From an uncultured Spirochaetales bacterium (GTDB lineage Bacteria > Spirochaetota > Spirochaetia > Sphaerochaetales > Sphaerochaetaceae): a stretch of DNA of 64,000 bases. The stretch is from the NCBI GenBank assembly GCA_944390865.1, contig CALXRC010000001.1, positions 79,205 to 143,204 of the forward strand, in the 5' to 3' direction. The notes beneath the pieces were generated by a model that had not been told where the DNA came from, did not search any database, and was given only the letters and a program-made list of their open reading frames with translations. The translations under genes and the position numbers were made by a program. Shown in pieces: positions 9,309 through 17,261 of this stretch; within the stretch, counting starts at the first letter, position 1; every line of letters begins with the position of its first letter.

Positions 9309-10705
9309 CAGGAAAGAAAGCAATGCTTGTTCTGAGTTTCATGGCCCTGCTTGCCGCTCCCCTTGCAGCTCAGGATACTGTGACCTATGAGGATCTGAGC
9401 AATGCTCTGAGCTTCAATAACACAACTCTGCTTGCGGCAATGGAAGACTACAGGACAGCCGGCATTGATGTTAAAGATGCGAAGAGCAGTTATCATCCGC
9501 AGATCAGCTATACAGTTGCAGGAAGCTATGTCTATCAGCACCAGCCGATGTTTATAGATAATAGCGATATTAATCCTTTAATAGATACAGTATCACAAAT
9601 ATTTGGGAGACCTCTGCCCCACTTAAACGAACCGCTGGAACTGACAAAATGGCTTTCAGTGAATGCCCCGTATCTGAATGCCTCTGTCTCTCTGGTACAG
9701 CCTATCTACACCTGGGGCAAAGTCACCAGCAGCGTGAAGATGTATGAAGAGATCGAAAGTGCCAGAGCCCTGCAGATCGGAGATACAGAAGCTCAGCTTG
9801 ATGCACAGCTCAAGGCCTATCTGTCTTCTCTTTACTATCTTGACCAGGTACTTGTTCTGCTGGACTCCATCCAGCAGGATGCAGATGAGCTTGTCACGAT
9901 AGCTGAGCAGAGCAGCTCGACAGGAGTGCTCCTTCAGCAGGATGTCGCATCCGCCAGAGTGAGTGCAAGCCAGATAGCCCTGTCAAAGACGCAGGTTGAA
10001 AGTCAGATACAGAACATCACGACAGCACTGGAGACAATGACAGGAATTGAGAATCTTGACCAGACTGTCATCGACTACACTCCGGATGAGGCCTGGTTTG
10101 CGGAAATTGCCAATGCAGACAGAGCTCAGCTTGAGCTGATGGCGACAGGCAACAGTCAGGCATCAATCCAGATGCTTGATCATATGGCTGCAGCAGCAGG
10201 CTATGCTCAGAATGCAGCCAAGGGCTCCATGTATGTAGTCCCTGATATTGCGCTGAGCGTCAGTGCTGACTACACTGCCCCTCTGACTGACAGATTTGCT
10301 GATGAAAGCGCCTGGGGCGTCACTGTTGCAGTTGCACTGCAGGGAACAATCTGGGACGGAGGACAGCGCAGCAACGACAGGCAGAGAGCAGAAAGCGCAG
10401 TCTCAAGCGCTCAGATCACACGAACAGAAGCAGTCAACACGATAAAGACAACGCTGAATGAGAATCTGGGCAATATTGATATCGCACTGGCAAACATCGA
10501 ATACCAGAAGGCAAATATCGAACTGCTGCAAAGCGAACTTGAGCTTGAACAGTCACGCTTCGATCTCGGGGCTTCAAGCAGACAGGATATCCTTGAAAAG
10601 CGCATTGAGCTGGGTCAGGCACAGGTTGAAATGATCACCCAGAAAATGAGTCTGGCTGCAAGCTGCTTCACTGTCGATTACCTGACAGGCTATTCGTCTC
10701 TCTGA
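9305..10705 (+). CDS. TolC-family outer-membrane efflux channel
   Basis: A 466-residue protein with an N-terminal signal peptide (KKAMLVLSFMALLAAPLAAQ), two repeated Ala/Gln/Ser-rich coiled-coil halves and the typical ending in which Glu/Gln-rich helices close with LGASSRQDILEKRIELGQAQ. It forms the trimeric exit duct for the upstream MFP/RND pair. It is third and last in the operon and is followed by a hairpin terminator. This gene is a main sign that the host is diderm. Confidence 0.88.
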   Translation: MTGKKAMLVLSFMALLAAPLAAQDTVTYEDLSNALSFNNTTLLAAMEDYRTAGIDVKDAKSSYHPQISYTVAGSYVYQHQPMFIDNSDINPLIDTVSQIFGRPLPHLNEPLELTKWLSVNAPYLNASVSLVQPIYTWGKVTSSVKMYEEIESARALQIGDTEAQLDAQLKAYLSSLYYLDQVLVLLDSIQQDADELVTIAEQSSSTGVLLQQDVASARVSASQIALSKTQVESQIQNITTALETMTGIENLDQTVIDYTPDEAWFAEIANADRAQLELMATGNSQASIQMLDHMAAAAGYAQNAAKGSMYVVPDIALSVSADYTAPLTDRFADESAWGVTVAVALQGTIWDGGQRSNDRQRAESAVSSAQITRTEAVNTIKTTLNENLGNIDIALANIEYQKANIELLQSELELEQSRFDLGASSRQDILEKRIELGQAQVEMITQKMSLAASCFTVDYLTGYSSL

Positions 10706-10715
10706 GATCACTGAG

Positions 10716-10751
10716 GAGCCGGTTTTAAATCAGTAAAGCCGGCTCTGTTAA
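10716..10751 (+). terminator. Terminator of the RND operon
   Basis: Stem GAGCCGG (10716-10722) and CCGGCTC (10739-10745) followed by TGTTAATT. It lies between the TolC gene and the convergent lipoprotein gene. Confidence 0.7.
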
Positions 10752-10754
10752 TTC

Positions 10755-11564
10755 CTAGTCAGAGCTTGAGGCAAAACCAGAATAGCTATATGTTCCGGCC
10801 AGATCAGAGCTGCCCTGCAGCTCGACTGCCTCATCATTGTATGAAATGACTGCAGCTATTTTTTCTTCCCCGTACTCTGGGGAGAATGAAAAGGTACGCT
10901 TTGAACTAAAATCAGCAGGAGTCCCGTCAACAGAAGCGATAAGCCTGATTTCCTCATATTCTACAGAATACCTCTCAAGGCTGCCAGATCTGGTATTAAT
11001 ACTATGAGACAACATCTCATATTGTCTTATGCTCTCATCGTTAAAAATACTCATGAATTCACCCTCTAAGGGGCTTAAATCTCCATCACATAACTTTCCA
11101 TCAATAAAGACAGTTGTATCAGAAACGGTCCTTGCAATACCGCCGTCAGACAAAGATCTGATTACATGATAGGAGGTGTTATTTTTGAAGTATGTGTTTC
11201 CAGAGTCGTCAAAACCATCTCCAGTGATGATAAAAATATCCTCCAAACCATTGCCGTTTATTGTTTGCCTCGAATGCTTTATACGGAAAGCAAGCTGATT
11301 TGAACTGTCAGTATAGATATAGCCTGCATTCGTTGATTCAGTAGTTTTCTGATTTTCTAATGTCTGAGAATCAATCTTATCACAGAGAACGCTGAGTTCA
11401 CTAATCAGCTCGTTTACTTTTTCTGACGGTTCAACCGCATCTGGGGTTTCTATCCTGTCAGAGAAGTTATAGTCAAACTCATCTTCCGGAGAAGGAAACT
11501 CTGCATCACAGGAGACTGTCAGAAAAGCCAGCACGATAAATAAAACGGGTATAATTTTTCTCAC
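10755..11564 (-). CDS. Predicted lipoprotein, function unknown
   Basis: From a GTG start at 11564 this is a 269-residue lipoprotein: VRKIIPVLFIVLAFLTVSC gives a signal peptide with lipobox LTVSC and Cys near residue 19. A longer in-frame version starting at 11717 would place 51 unlikely residues in front of the signal, so I prefer 11564. The mature part is acidic and Ser/Thr-rich, with beta-rich repeats ending in SYSGFASSSD. No domain recognised. It is more AT-rich in places than the neighbouring pump genes. Confidence 0.65.
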   Translation of the reverse strand: MRKIIPVLFIVLAFLTVSCDAEFPSPEDEFDYNFSDRIETPDAVEPSEKVNELISELSVLCDKIDSQTLENQKTTESTNAGYIYTDSSNQLAFRIKHSRQTINGNGLEDIFIITGDGFDDSGNTYFKNNTSYHVIRSLSDGGIARTVSDTTVFIDGKLCDGDLSPLEGEFMSIFNDESIRQYEMLSHSINTRSGSLERYSVEYEEIRLIASVDGTPADFSSKRTFSFSPEYGEEKIAAVISYNDEAVELQGSSDLAGTYSYSGFASSSD

Positions 11565-11734
11565 TTCTTGTTCCTTGCCATTCCAGAAGCGCGTGGCTGC
11601 TGGAAAACAGGTCAATTGTACACTACTTCTGCGGCTGCAGATACAGAAAACAGCTATGATTTGCCATAGATACAAAATATTTGTAATTGGCAGACCACGT
11701 GCAGTATTCTTGGTCACAGAATGGAGAAAGAAAA

Positions 11735-12268
11735 ATGAAAGTCACAGTAATATCATCCAGTCTGAGGAATCACAGCAACAGTGAAATCCTTGCTGAGAGC
11801 TTCATCAGCGGGGCCAGGGCAAAAGGCCATGACGTTGAGCTCATCAGTCTCAAAGGAAAGCATATCGAATTCTGCAGAGGCTGTCTTGCATGCCAGAAGA
11901 CAGGCAGCTGTCCTGTCAGCGATGATGCTCAGGAAATCATTCAGAAAATGAAGGAAAGCGATGTGCTCGTCTTTGCCTCCCCTGTCTACTACTACAGTAT
12001 CACAGGCCAGCTGAAGACACTGCTTGACAGGGCAAATCCGCTGTATGACAGCGATTACAGGTTCAGGGACATCTATCTGCTGCTTACTGCTGCGGAAGAT
12101 GAAATCACAACTCCGCAGAAAGCAATTGTCACGCTTCAGGGCTGGATTGACTGCTTTGAGCGCGCAAGGCTGAAGAAAGTGATCTTCGCAGGCGGCGTCA
12201 ATAATCCGGCTGAAATTGCTTCCAGCCCTGTCCTGAAGCAGGCAGAGGAAGCCGGCTCACAGATCTGA
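11735..12268 (+). CDS. NADPH-dependent FMN reductase / flavodoxin-like protein
   Basis: Starts at ATG 11735 behind GGAGAAAG, giving 177 residues. The beginning (MKVTVISSSLRNHSNSEILAES) is the FMN phosphate-binding loop of iron-sulfur flavoprotein/NADPH-FMN-reductase proteins. CRGCLACQKTGSC near residue 48 is a cysteine motif common in this subgroup, and SPVYYYSITGQLKTLLDR is the second flavin-contact segment. Likely a cytoplasmic flavin-dependent reductase or quinone/azo reductase. Its last 12 bases overlap the convergent MATE gene. Confidence 0.85.
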   Translation: MKVTVISSSLRNHSNSEILAESFISGARAKGHDVELISLKGKHIEFCRGCLACQKTGSCPVSDDAQEIIQKMKESDVLVFASPVYYYSITGQLKTLLDRANPLYDSDYRFRDIYLLLTAAEDEITTPQKAIVTLQGWIDCFERARLKKVIFAGGVNNPAEIASSPVLKQAEEAGSQI

Positions 12269-13603
12269 TGCATCCCGCCTCTTGTAGTAAAAGTAGTATG
12301 GAATCTGGAATGCAAGCATGCAGACCCATCCAATCGCACAGGCATAGCAGATGCCTGTGATTCCGAAATGCGGAACGAGGATAAAGGTGAAGATGACACG
12401 CAGAGAGGCCTGAATGCAGGTGCCGGCAAGTGTCGTCTTCATCTTTCCCACCCCGCGGAAGAAGCCCTGAATGCCGTTGGTAAAAGCCGGAAAGACATAC
12501 AGGAAAGCCATTGTGCGCAGATAACGCTCTCCCTCGGCTATGACAGCAGAAGCTCCATCTCCGCTGATGAACAGATGCATGATGACTTTGTTCAGCGCAA
12601 GCACCGCAGCGGCAAGAAGAATGAAGTAGACAGTCTCAATCAAAAGGCCCTTTACAAAGCCCTTATATGCTCTCTCCTTGTTTCCGGCGCCTCTGTTCTG
12701 GGCAATGAAAGTCGTCATAGCATGACTGATGTTCTGTTCCGGAGTATAGGCAAAGTCATCAATCTTCGTCACAGCATTGTAAGCCGCTATCGTGGCAACT
12801 CCAAGGCTGTTCACTGCCCCCTGTATCATCAGTTTGCCAATTGGCTGCACTGACTGCTGAAGCGCAGTTACGGCACCGTAGCTCACAGTGGCAGAAAGCA
12901 TGGCCCTGTCCACCCTGAGCTCCCTCACGCGCAGGCTGAGGACAGGCACTTTTCGGTAAATATAGATAAAGCACAGCAGGGCTGAGACAATCTCTGACAC
13001 TGTCGTAGTCATTGCAGAGCACATTATTCCAAAACCGAGATAGCCGATGAAGAAAAGATCAAGGACGACATTCAGCACACTGGTCGCCATAAGGAACTTC
13101 AAAGGCGTCTTTGAGTCCCCCACACTCTTCAGCGCCTGCGAAAGCGCATTGTAGAAATAGGTGAACGGGACTCCGATGAAAACGACTCTCAGATATACTG
13201 CGGTGATATCATGTATGGACTCAGGTACGTTCAGAAGCCTGAGCAGCGGGCTGATGAAAACTATGCCGAGCACAGTGAGGACAAGGGAGAAGACTGTGCC
13301 GCTGACCAGCAGCGTTGACAGCTCCCGCTTCAGCCTTTCAGTGTTTCCAGAGCCGAAAAAGGAGCTCATCAGCACACCTGCCCCAATACAGATGCCGGAA
13401 ATTCCGAGGATCAGAATGTTCATCACAGGTCCGGCCATGCCTGTCGCAGCAAGGGCATCAGCTCCTATAAAGCGGCCGGCTATCATCGAGTCCGCCGCAT
13501 TGTAGGCAAGCTGGAACAGATTGCCCAGAACGAGCGGAACCGTATATGAGACCAGCTGTCTGACTATGTTTCCCTTTGTCATGTCCCTTACTGCCATAAG
13601 CAC
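12257..13603 (-). CDS. MATE-family efflux transporter, intact copy
   Basis: A 448-residue, 12-helix MATE (NorM/DinF-like) protein that exports drugs or metabolites using a sodium or proton gradient. Visible features: N-terminal VLGNLFQLAYNAADSMIAGRFIGADALAA, the duplicated helix bundles and ALKSVGDSKTPL in the connecting region. It is complete, unlike the second MATE gene of the window, which the prophage splits. It is followed head to tail by a DUF554 gene starting 8 bases upstream of it on the same strand. Confidence 0.92.
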   Translation of the reverse strand: MLMAVRDMTKGNIVRQLVSYTVPLVLGNLFQLAYNAADSMIAGRFIGADALAATGMAGPVMNILILGISGICIGAGVLMSSFFGSGNTERLKRELSTLLVSGTVFSLVLTVLGIVFISPLLRLLNVPESIHDITAVYLRVVFIGVPFTYFYNALSQALKSVGDSKTPLKFLMATSVLNVVLDLFFIGYLGFGIMCSAMTTTVSEIVSALLCFIYIYRKVPVLSLRVRELRVDRAMLSATVSYGAVTALQQSVQPIGKLMIQGAVNSLGVATIAAYNAVTKIDDFAYTPEQNISHAMTTFIAQNRGAGNKERAYKGFVKGLLIETVYFILLAAAVLALNKVIMHLFISGDGASAVIAEGERYLRTMAFLYVFPAFTNGIQGFFRGVGKMKTTLAGTCIQASLRVIFTFILVPHFGITGICYACAIGWVCMLAFQIPYYFYYKRRDASDL

Positions 13604-13610
13604 ACCTCAG

Positions 13611-14294
13611 TCACAGCCCGAGCAGGGAGTAAAGATACTGGCAGACAGGGGCGAAAATCAGGGCAGGAAGGAAGTTTCCTGTCTGAATCTGCTTCAGGCC
13701 AAGCAGGCCGAAGGAAAGGAAGATCAGCAGACAGCCTCCTGCGGCTGACATTGAAGCGATGCCGGAGTCTCCCAGAACCGGCTCAATCCAGCCTCCAAGG
13801 AGAGTGAAAAAGCCCTGATAGACAATAATCGTCAGGACAGAGGCCCCAACGCCTTTGCCATAGTTTGCGGCAAAGACAACAGCCATAAAGCCGTCCATGA
13901 TGCTCTTGATCAGTATGAGTTCATAGTCTCCGGATGTGCCGGCCTCAATTGAGCCGACGATGCTCATTGAGCCTGTACAGAACAGCAGCGACGCATTCAG
14001 AAAACCCTGGGCAAAGTCACTTCCGCCGTCCTTCCCGCCCAGAAGAGTTCCAAGAGAGAGCACCCTGTCCTCAATGCGCAGCGCAAAGCCCGTGAAGCCT
14101 CCTGCAAGCAGGGCAAACAGCATGGCGACAGCAGACGGAGTGGCAAAGGCCATCTGCAGGCCCAGCACAAGAGTGATGACGCCGGAAGATATCATCACAA
14201 TAGACCTGAAAGAGTCTGATATCCTTTTTTTCAGCAGCAGCCCGGCACAGGTTCCCAGGATAACCGCAATTGCATTGATAATAGTCGCTGTCAT
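13611..14294 (-). CDS. DUF554 membrane protein
   Basis: A 227-residue, seven-helix protein beginning MTATIINAIAVILGTCAGLLLKKRI, the standard start of DUF554 (YdfK-like) proteins; the segment IEAGTSGDYELILIKSIMDGF is also typical. The biochemical role of the family is not established. It lies 7 bases upstream of the MATE gene on the same strand and is probably cotranscribed. Confidence 0.82.
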   Translation of the reverse strand: MTATIINAIAVILGTCAGLLLKKRISDSFRSIVMISSGVITLVLGLQMAFATPSAVAMLFALLAGGFTGFALRIEDRVLSLGTLLGGKDGGSDFAQGFLNASLLFCTGSMSIVGSIEAGTSGDYELILIKSIMDGFMAVVFAANYGKGVGASVLTIIVYQGFFTLLGGWIEPVLGDSGIASMSAAGGCLLIFLSFGLLGLKQIQTGNFLPALIFAPVCQYLYSLLGL

Positions 14295-14388
14295 GGATAA
14301 ACATTTTATTTTTCCGTCACGCTGATGTCCACATCGGGGATTCTGTTTTTTTCACTCTGCTGGTAATATTCCATACGTCGGAGGCTTT

Positions 14389-15297
14389 ATGAGCGGAATC
14401 ATGATCCGGGCAGGCTTTTTCCTGCTTATGGTCGTACTCGGATATATAGTCAAGAAAACAGGCATACTGACGAAGGAAGACGGCGTTGCGCTGGCCAGAA
14501 TCGTACTCAGCATCACGCTTCCATGCGCGATCCTTGTCAGCTTCAGGACCTTCGTCTTCGACTGGGCCTATATGCTTATCCCCCTCATCTCCTTCTGTGC
14601 GAACTGGCTGATGCTTCTCACCGGGTATATAATCAGCAGGAAGGGCACAAGAAATGACAGAATCTATTACATGCTTGAGCTTCCGGCCTACAACATCGGC
14701 AACTTCACCCTTCCCTTCGTATCTGGCATTCTCGGCCCCGAAGGAGTTGTCGCAACCTGTCTTTTCGACATGGGAAACAGCCCGATGTGCCTGGGACTGA
14801 ACGCGACGGTGACAAGCTATGCCGTGGGACAGAAACCCGGAAGGACTGCCCTTGCCGCAGTGCTGTCAATTTTCAAGAAGCCGTCGTTCACCGTCTATTT
14901 TCTCATGCTCATCCTGAGCATGTTCTCTCTCACGCTTCCTGACGTGATCTTTGATTTTGCAGGCATGATCAGCCCCGCAAACGCACCCATGGCAATGATA
15001 ATGACAGGCCTGATGCTTGAGTTCAGCCTGGACAGGTCCAAGCTCAGAAAGGTACTCAGCGTCAATATCATACGCCTTGCCCTGGCCCTGGCGATCTGTC
15101 TTGGATTCTATTTTCTTGCTCCATTCCCGTATGAGGTGAGAAAGGCTGTCGCAATCACAGCCTTTGCACCCATCTCATCGGCAAGTCCGGCCTTTGTGGC
15201 TGAGATGAAGGGAGATGTCGAAGTCGTGGGCTTCGCAAGCACAATTTCCATTTCAACGGCACTTGTGCTGATGCCAGTGCTCTTTGCGCTGCTTTGA
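14389..15297 (+). CDS. AEC-family (auxin efflux carrier-like) permease
   Basis: A 302-residue, ten-helix carrier. The start MIRAGFFLLMVVLGYIVKKTG, the mid segment ALVARIVLSITLPCAIL-like (VALARIVLSITLPCAILVSF) and the closing AITAFAPISSASPAFVAE with the conserved Pro-containing helix fit the AEC/malonate-permease group, which moves organic acids or other small metabolites. Divergent from the DUF554 gene, with the promoter in the 94 bases between. The downstream nucleotidyltransferase may be in the same operon. Confidence 0.85.
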   Translation: MSGIMIRAGFFLLMVVLGYIVKKTGILTKEDGVALARIVLSITLPCAILVSFRTFVFDWAYMLIPLISFCANWLMLLTGYIISRKGTRNDRIYYMLELPAYNIGNFTLPFVSGILGPEGVVATCLFDMGNSPMCLGLNATVTSYAVGQKPGRTALAAVLSIFKKPSFTVYFLMLILSMFSLTLPDVIFDFAGMISPANAPMAMIMTGLMLEFSLDRSKLRKVLSVNIIRLALALAICLGFYFLAPFPYEVRKAVAITAFAPISSASPAFVAEMKGDVEVVGFASTISISTALVLMPVLFALL

Positions 15298-15310
15298 GAG
15301 GTCAGGACAG

Positions 15311-15868
15311 ATGAAAGTCATACTTCTTGCTGCCGGGCTGTCAAAGAGAATGGGGACCAACAAGCTGGTAAGGCCTGTGCATGGCACATGTCTGCTTGAA
15401 ATTGCACTCAGGGCTGCCCTCTCCTATACAGACAGGCTTGCTGTCGTCACCGGATACGAGAGAGAGAAAACAGCTTTCTTCGCCGCCAGATACAACGCAG
15501 AGGAAATCTTCAATCCGGATTATGAGCTCGGACAGGAGAGCTCGCTGAGAAGAGCACTCCTGAGCTGTGATGAGGATATCATCGTGCTGCCGGCAGATCT
15601 TCCGTTCATCACGAAGGAGGACTACCTCACGGCAGAAGCCATGCTCAAGGGCTATGAGGCGGCCCGCCCGCTCTATGACGGACAGCCGGGCCATCCAGTG
15701 GCGCTGGCAGAAAGCCTGATAAGGAAGTACAGAAGTGAAAGCAGGACAATGGTCAGGGACCTGATTGGACAGTCCCGCCATAATTACTATGCAAGCAGCA
15801 GAAAGGCCTGCATCCAGGACATAGATACAGAGGAAGCTTTCCAGAATTTTCTCACGGGAAAACAGTAA
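15311..15868 (+). CDS. MobA/MocA-like NTP transferase
   Basis: From ATG 15311 (behind GAGAGGTCAGG) this is a 185-residue nucleotidyltransferase. It has the Rossmann-type signature MKVILLAAGLSKRMGTNKL (LAAGxSxRMGxxK), then IIVLPADLPFITKEDY (metal-binding Asp segment) and GQPGHPVALAESL. This pattern matches CTP:molybdopterin cytidylyltransferase (MocA) and related enzymes that activate cofactors. No molybdenum enzymes are seen nearby, so the substrate is open. A longer start at 15284 would overlap the carrier gene and is less likely. Confidence 0.8.
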   Translation: MKVILLAAGLSKRMGTNKLVRPVHGTCLLEIALRAALSYTDRLAVVTGYEREKTAFFAARYNAEEIFNPDYELGQESSLRRALLSCDEDIIVLPADLPFITKEDYLTAEAMLKGYEAARPLYDGQPGHPVALAESLIRKYRSESRTMVRDLIGQSRHNYYASSRKACIQDIDTEEAFQNFLTGKQ

Positions 15869-15898
15869 AAATAAAGACCGCCCCTTCGAGGAGCGGTC
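15866..15898 (-). terminator. Terminator downstream of the lipoprotein gene
   Basis: Stem GACCGC/GCGGTC (15876-15898) with a T-rich tract on the minus-strand exit side (TTTATTTTTA). It serves the leftward lipoprotein gene and may also stop the rightward nucleotidyltransferase transcript. Confidence 0.75.
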
Positions 15899-15918
15899 CT
15901 GCGCCATCAGTGCGCTTA

Positions 15919-16440
15919 TCAGTTATTGCTCAGGACATAAGTCACGTTCTCCGGAGCCATTGATCTGTTCACAACGACTACCTGAGACGGATCTACAATC
16001 TTGACGGCTACAGCAGATACTGTAGTGATGATCCTTCCGCCCTCAACCTGAATTGTGTATGACGGGAATGTGACAAAGGCGGCACCGGCCTCCCTTGCAT
16101 TCTTGATCATTGCGTCAATGGCATTTGCCAGAGAGACAGCATATGGATCCTCAAGATTAGGCATCTTGTCGATTCCATAGTACATTCTGTCAGCATCCAG
16201 GATCTCAAGAGAACCATAGCCGAGAGTATCTCCGTCTTCAGGGTTCTTTGCGTTCACATTGCCTGTGCCTGTGACAGTGCCGATGATCTCAAAACTGCCG
16301 GACTGAAGATCCTCAATGCTTCTTACGGGAATTTCCCTCATCGGGAAAGTGCCGATGGCACCTTCATTGAAGGATGCACAAGATGCAAGAGCAAAGAGTG
16401 CGACTACAGCCAGAACGGAAACTTTAACAATCTTTTTCAT
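15919..16440 (-). CDS. Small lipoprotein, function unknown
   Basis: A 173-residue protein with signal MKKIVKVSVLAVVALFALA and a lipobox ending ASC, so it should be lipidated at Cys21. The mature part has short beta-type repeats (GSFEIIGTVTGTGNVNAK) and ends SNN. The length and the pattern resemble small spirochaete lipoproteins of unknown role. It is read just downstream of a surface-protein gene on the same strand (18 bases apart), suggesting one envelope operon. Confidence 0.7.
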   Translation of the reverse strand: MKKIVKVSVLAVVALFALASCASFNEGAIGTFPMREIPVRSIEDLQSGSFEIIGTVTGTGNVNAKNPEDGDTLGYGSLEILDADRMYYGIDKMPNLEDPYAVSLANAIDAMIKNAREAGAAFVTFPSYTIQVEGGRIITTVSAVAVKIVDPSQVVVVNRSMAPENVTYVLSNN

Positions 16441-16458
16441 AAATCCAAACCTCCAGAA

Positions 16459-17124
16459 TCAGAAGCTGACACCAAGTGTCACATAAGGCGTGACGGTCAG
16501 CGCAAACTCAGCGTCCGCAAAATCAATATTGCTGAGATCATCAGTCGGCAGGTATGCACCTGTCTCGACACGGGCACCTGCATTAAGCAGGAAATGACCA
16601 AGATTCAGTCCCATTCCTGCATCCACATAGCCGCCAAGAGCAACAGAAGTGCCCATAGTGAAGCCTGCGTTCTCATAAAACAGGATGAAATCGCCAAGCG
16701 GCTGCCTCAGCGCAATGCCAAGATAACCCTGTGCGCGGAACTTGAAATCATCGAAAGCTCCTTCATCGAAAAGTCCTGTTATGAGATCTTTCTCGAACTT
16801 TACATCCAGTCCCATGTTGATGCCAATCGTGTTGACAGGATCTGGAGCTGCTGTCTCTTCCGCAGCTGGTGTGATATAGCGGCGCGGAACATAGCCGCTG
16901 GCGCTGGCATAACTCGTGCTTAATCCAGTTCCTCCGCTTCTCTCACCGCCGAAGAAGTATCCGGTATAGCTGACGCCGGCACTGTAATAATCATCCACAT
17001 AGTCATCCCCGAAAATCGTCAGGCTCATTCCTGCCGGAGTGAGCTGGATGTAATGGTTGTCAGCCGCCATTACAGAGGATGTAGCTAAAACAAGGATGAC
17101 AAGCAAAGTCAGAATCTTCTTCAA
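16459..17124 (-). CDS. Predicted outer-membrane beta-barrel protein
   Basis: Signal peptide LKKILTLLVILVLATSSVMA is followed by alternating hydrophobic/glycine strands and a terminal Phe (YVTLGVSF), the usual end of outer-membrane barrels. I place the start at TTG 17124: AGGAGG lies 7 bases upstream and the 13 residues before it in the frame (MGEVSPETSRRAV) do not fit a signal sequence. That gives 221 residues. A proline/alanine-rich loop occurs near residue 75. Small barrels of this kind may be structural or adhesins; no specific role is visible. Confidence 0.6.
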   Translation of the reverse strand: MKKILTLLVILVLATSSVMAADNHYIQLTPAGMSLTIFGDDYVDDYYSAGVSYTGYFFGGERSGGTGLSTSYASASGYVPRRYITPAAEETAAPDPVNTIGINMGLDVKFEKDLITGLFDEGAFDDFKFRAQGYLGIALRQPLGDFILFYENAGFTMGTSVALGGYVDAGMGLNLGHFLLNAGARVETGAYLPTDDLSNIDFADAEFALTVTPYVTLGVSF

Positions 17125-17222
17125 AACTGCCCTCCTGCTGGTCTCAGGGGACACTTCCCCCAAGACACCTTATAGGGCAAGATTAGCACGTCTTGAATAA
17201 AAATGGAAACAAATTAATGACA

Positions 17223-17253
17223 AAACAGGGAAAGATTTGTCCTTTCCCTGTTT
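17223..17253. terminator. Terminator downstream of clpB
   Basis: Stem AAACAGGGAAAG (17223-17234) and CTTTCCCTGTTT (17242-17253), 12 base pairs with a 7-base loop and terminal T residues in both directions. It ends the leftward clpB transcript. Confidence 0.85.
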
Positions 17254-17261
17254 AATGCATA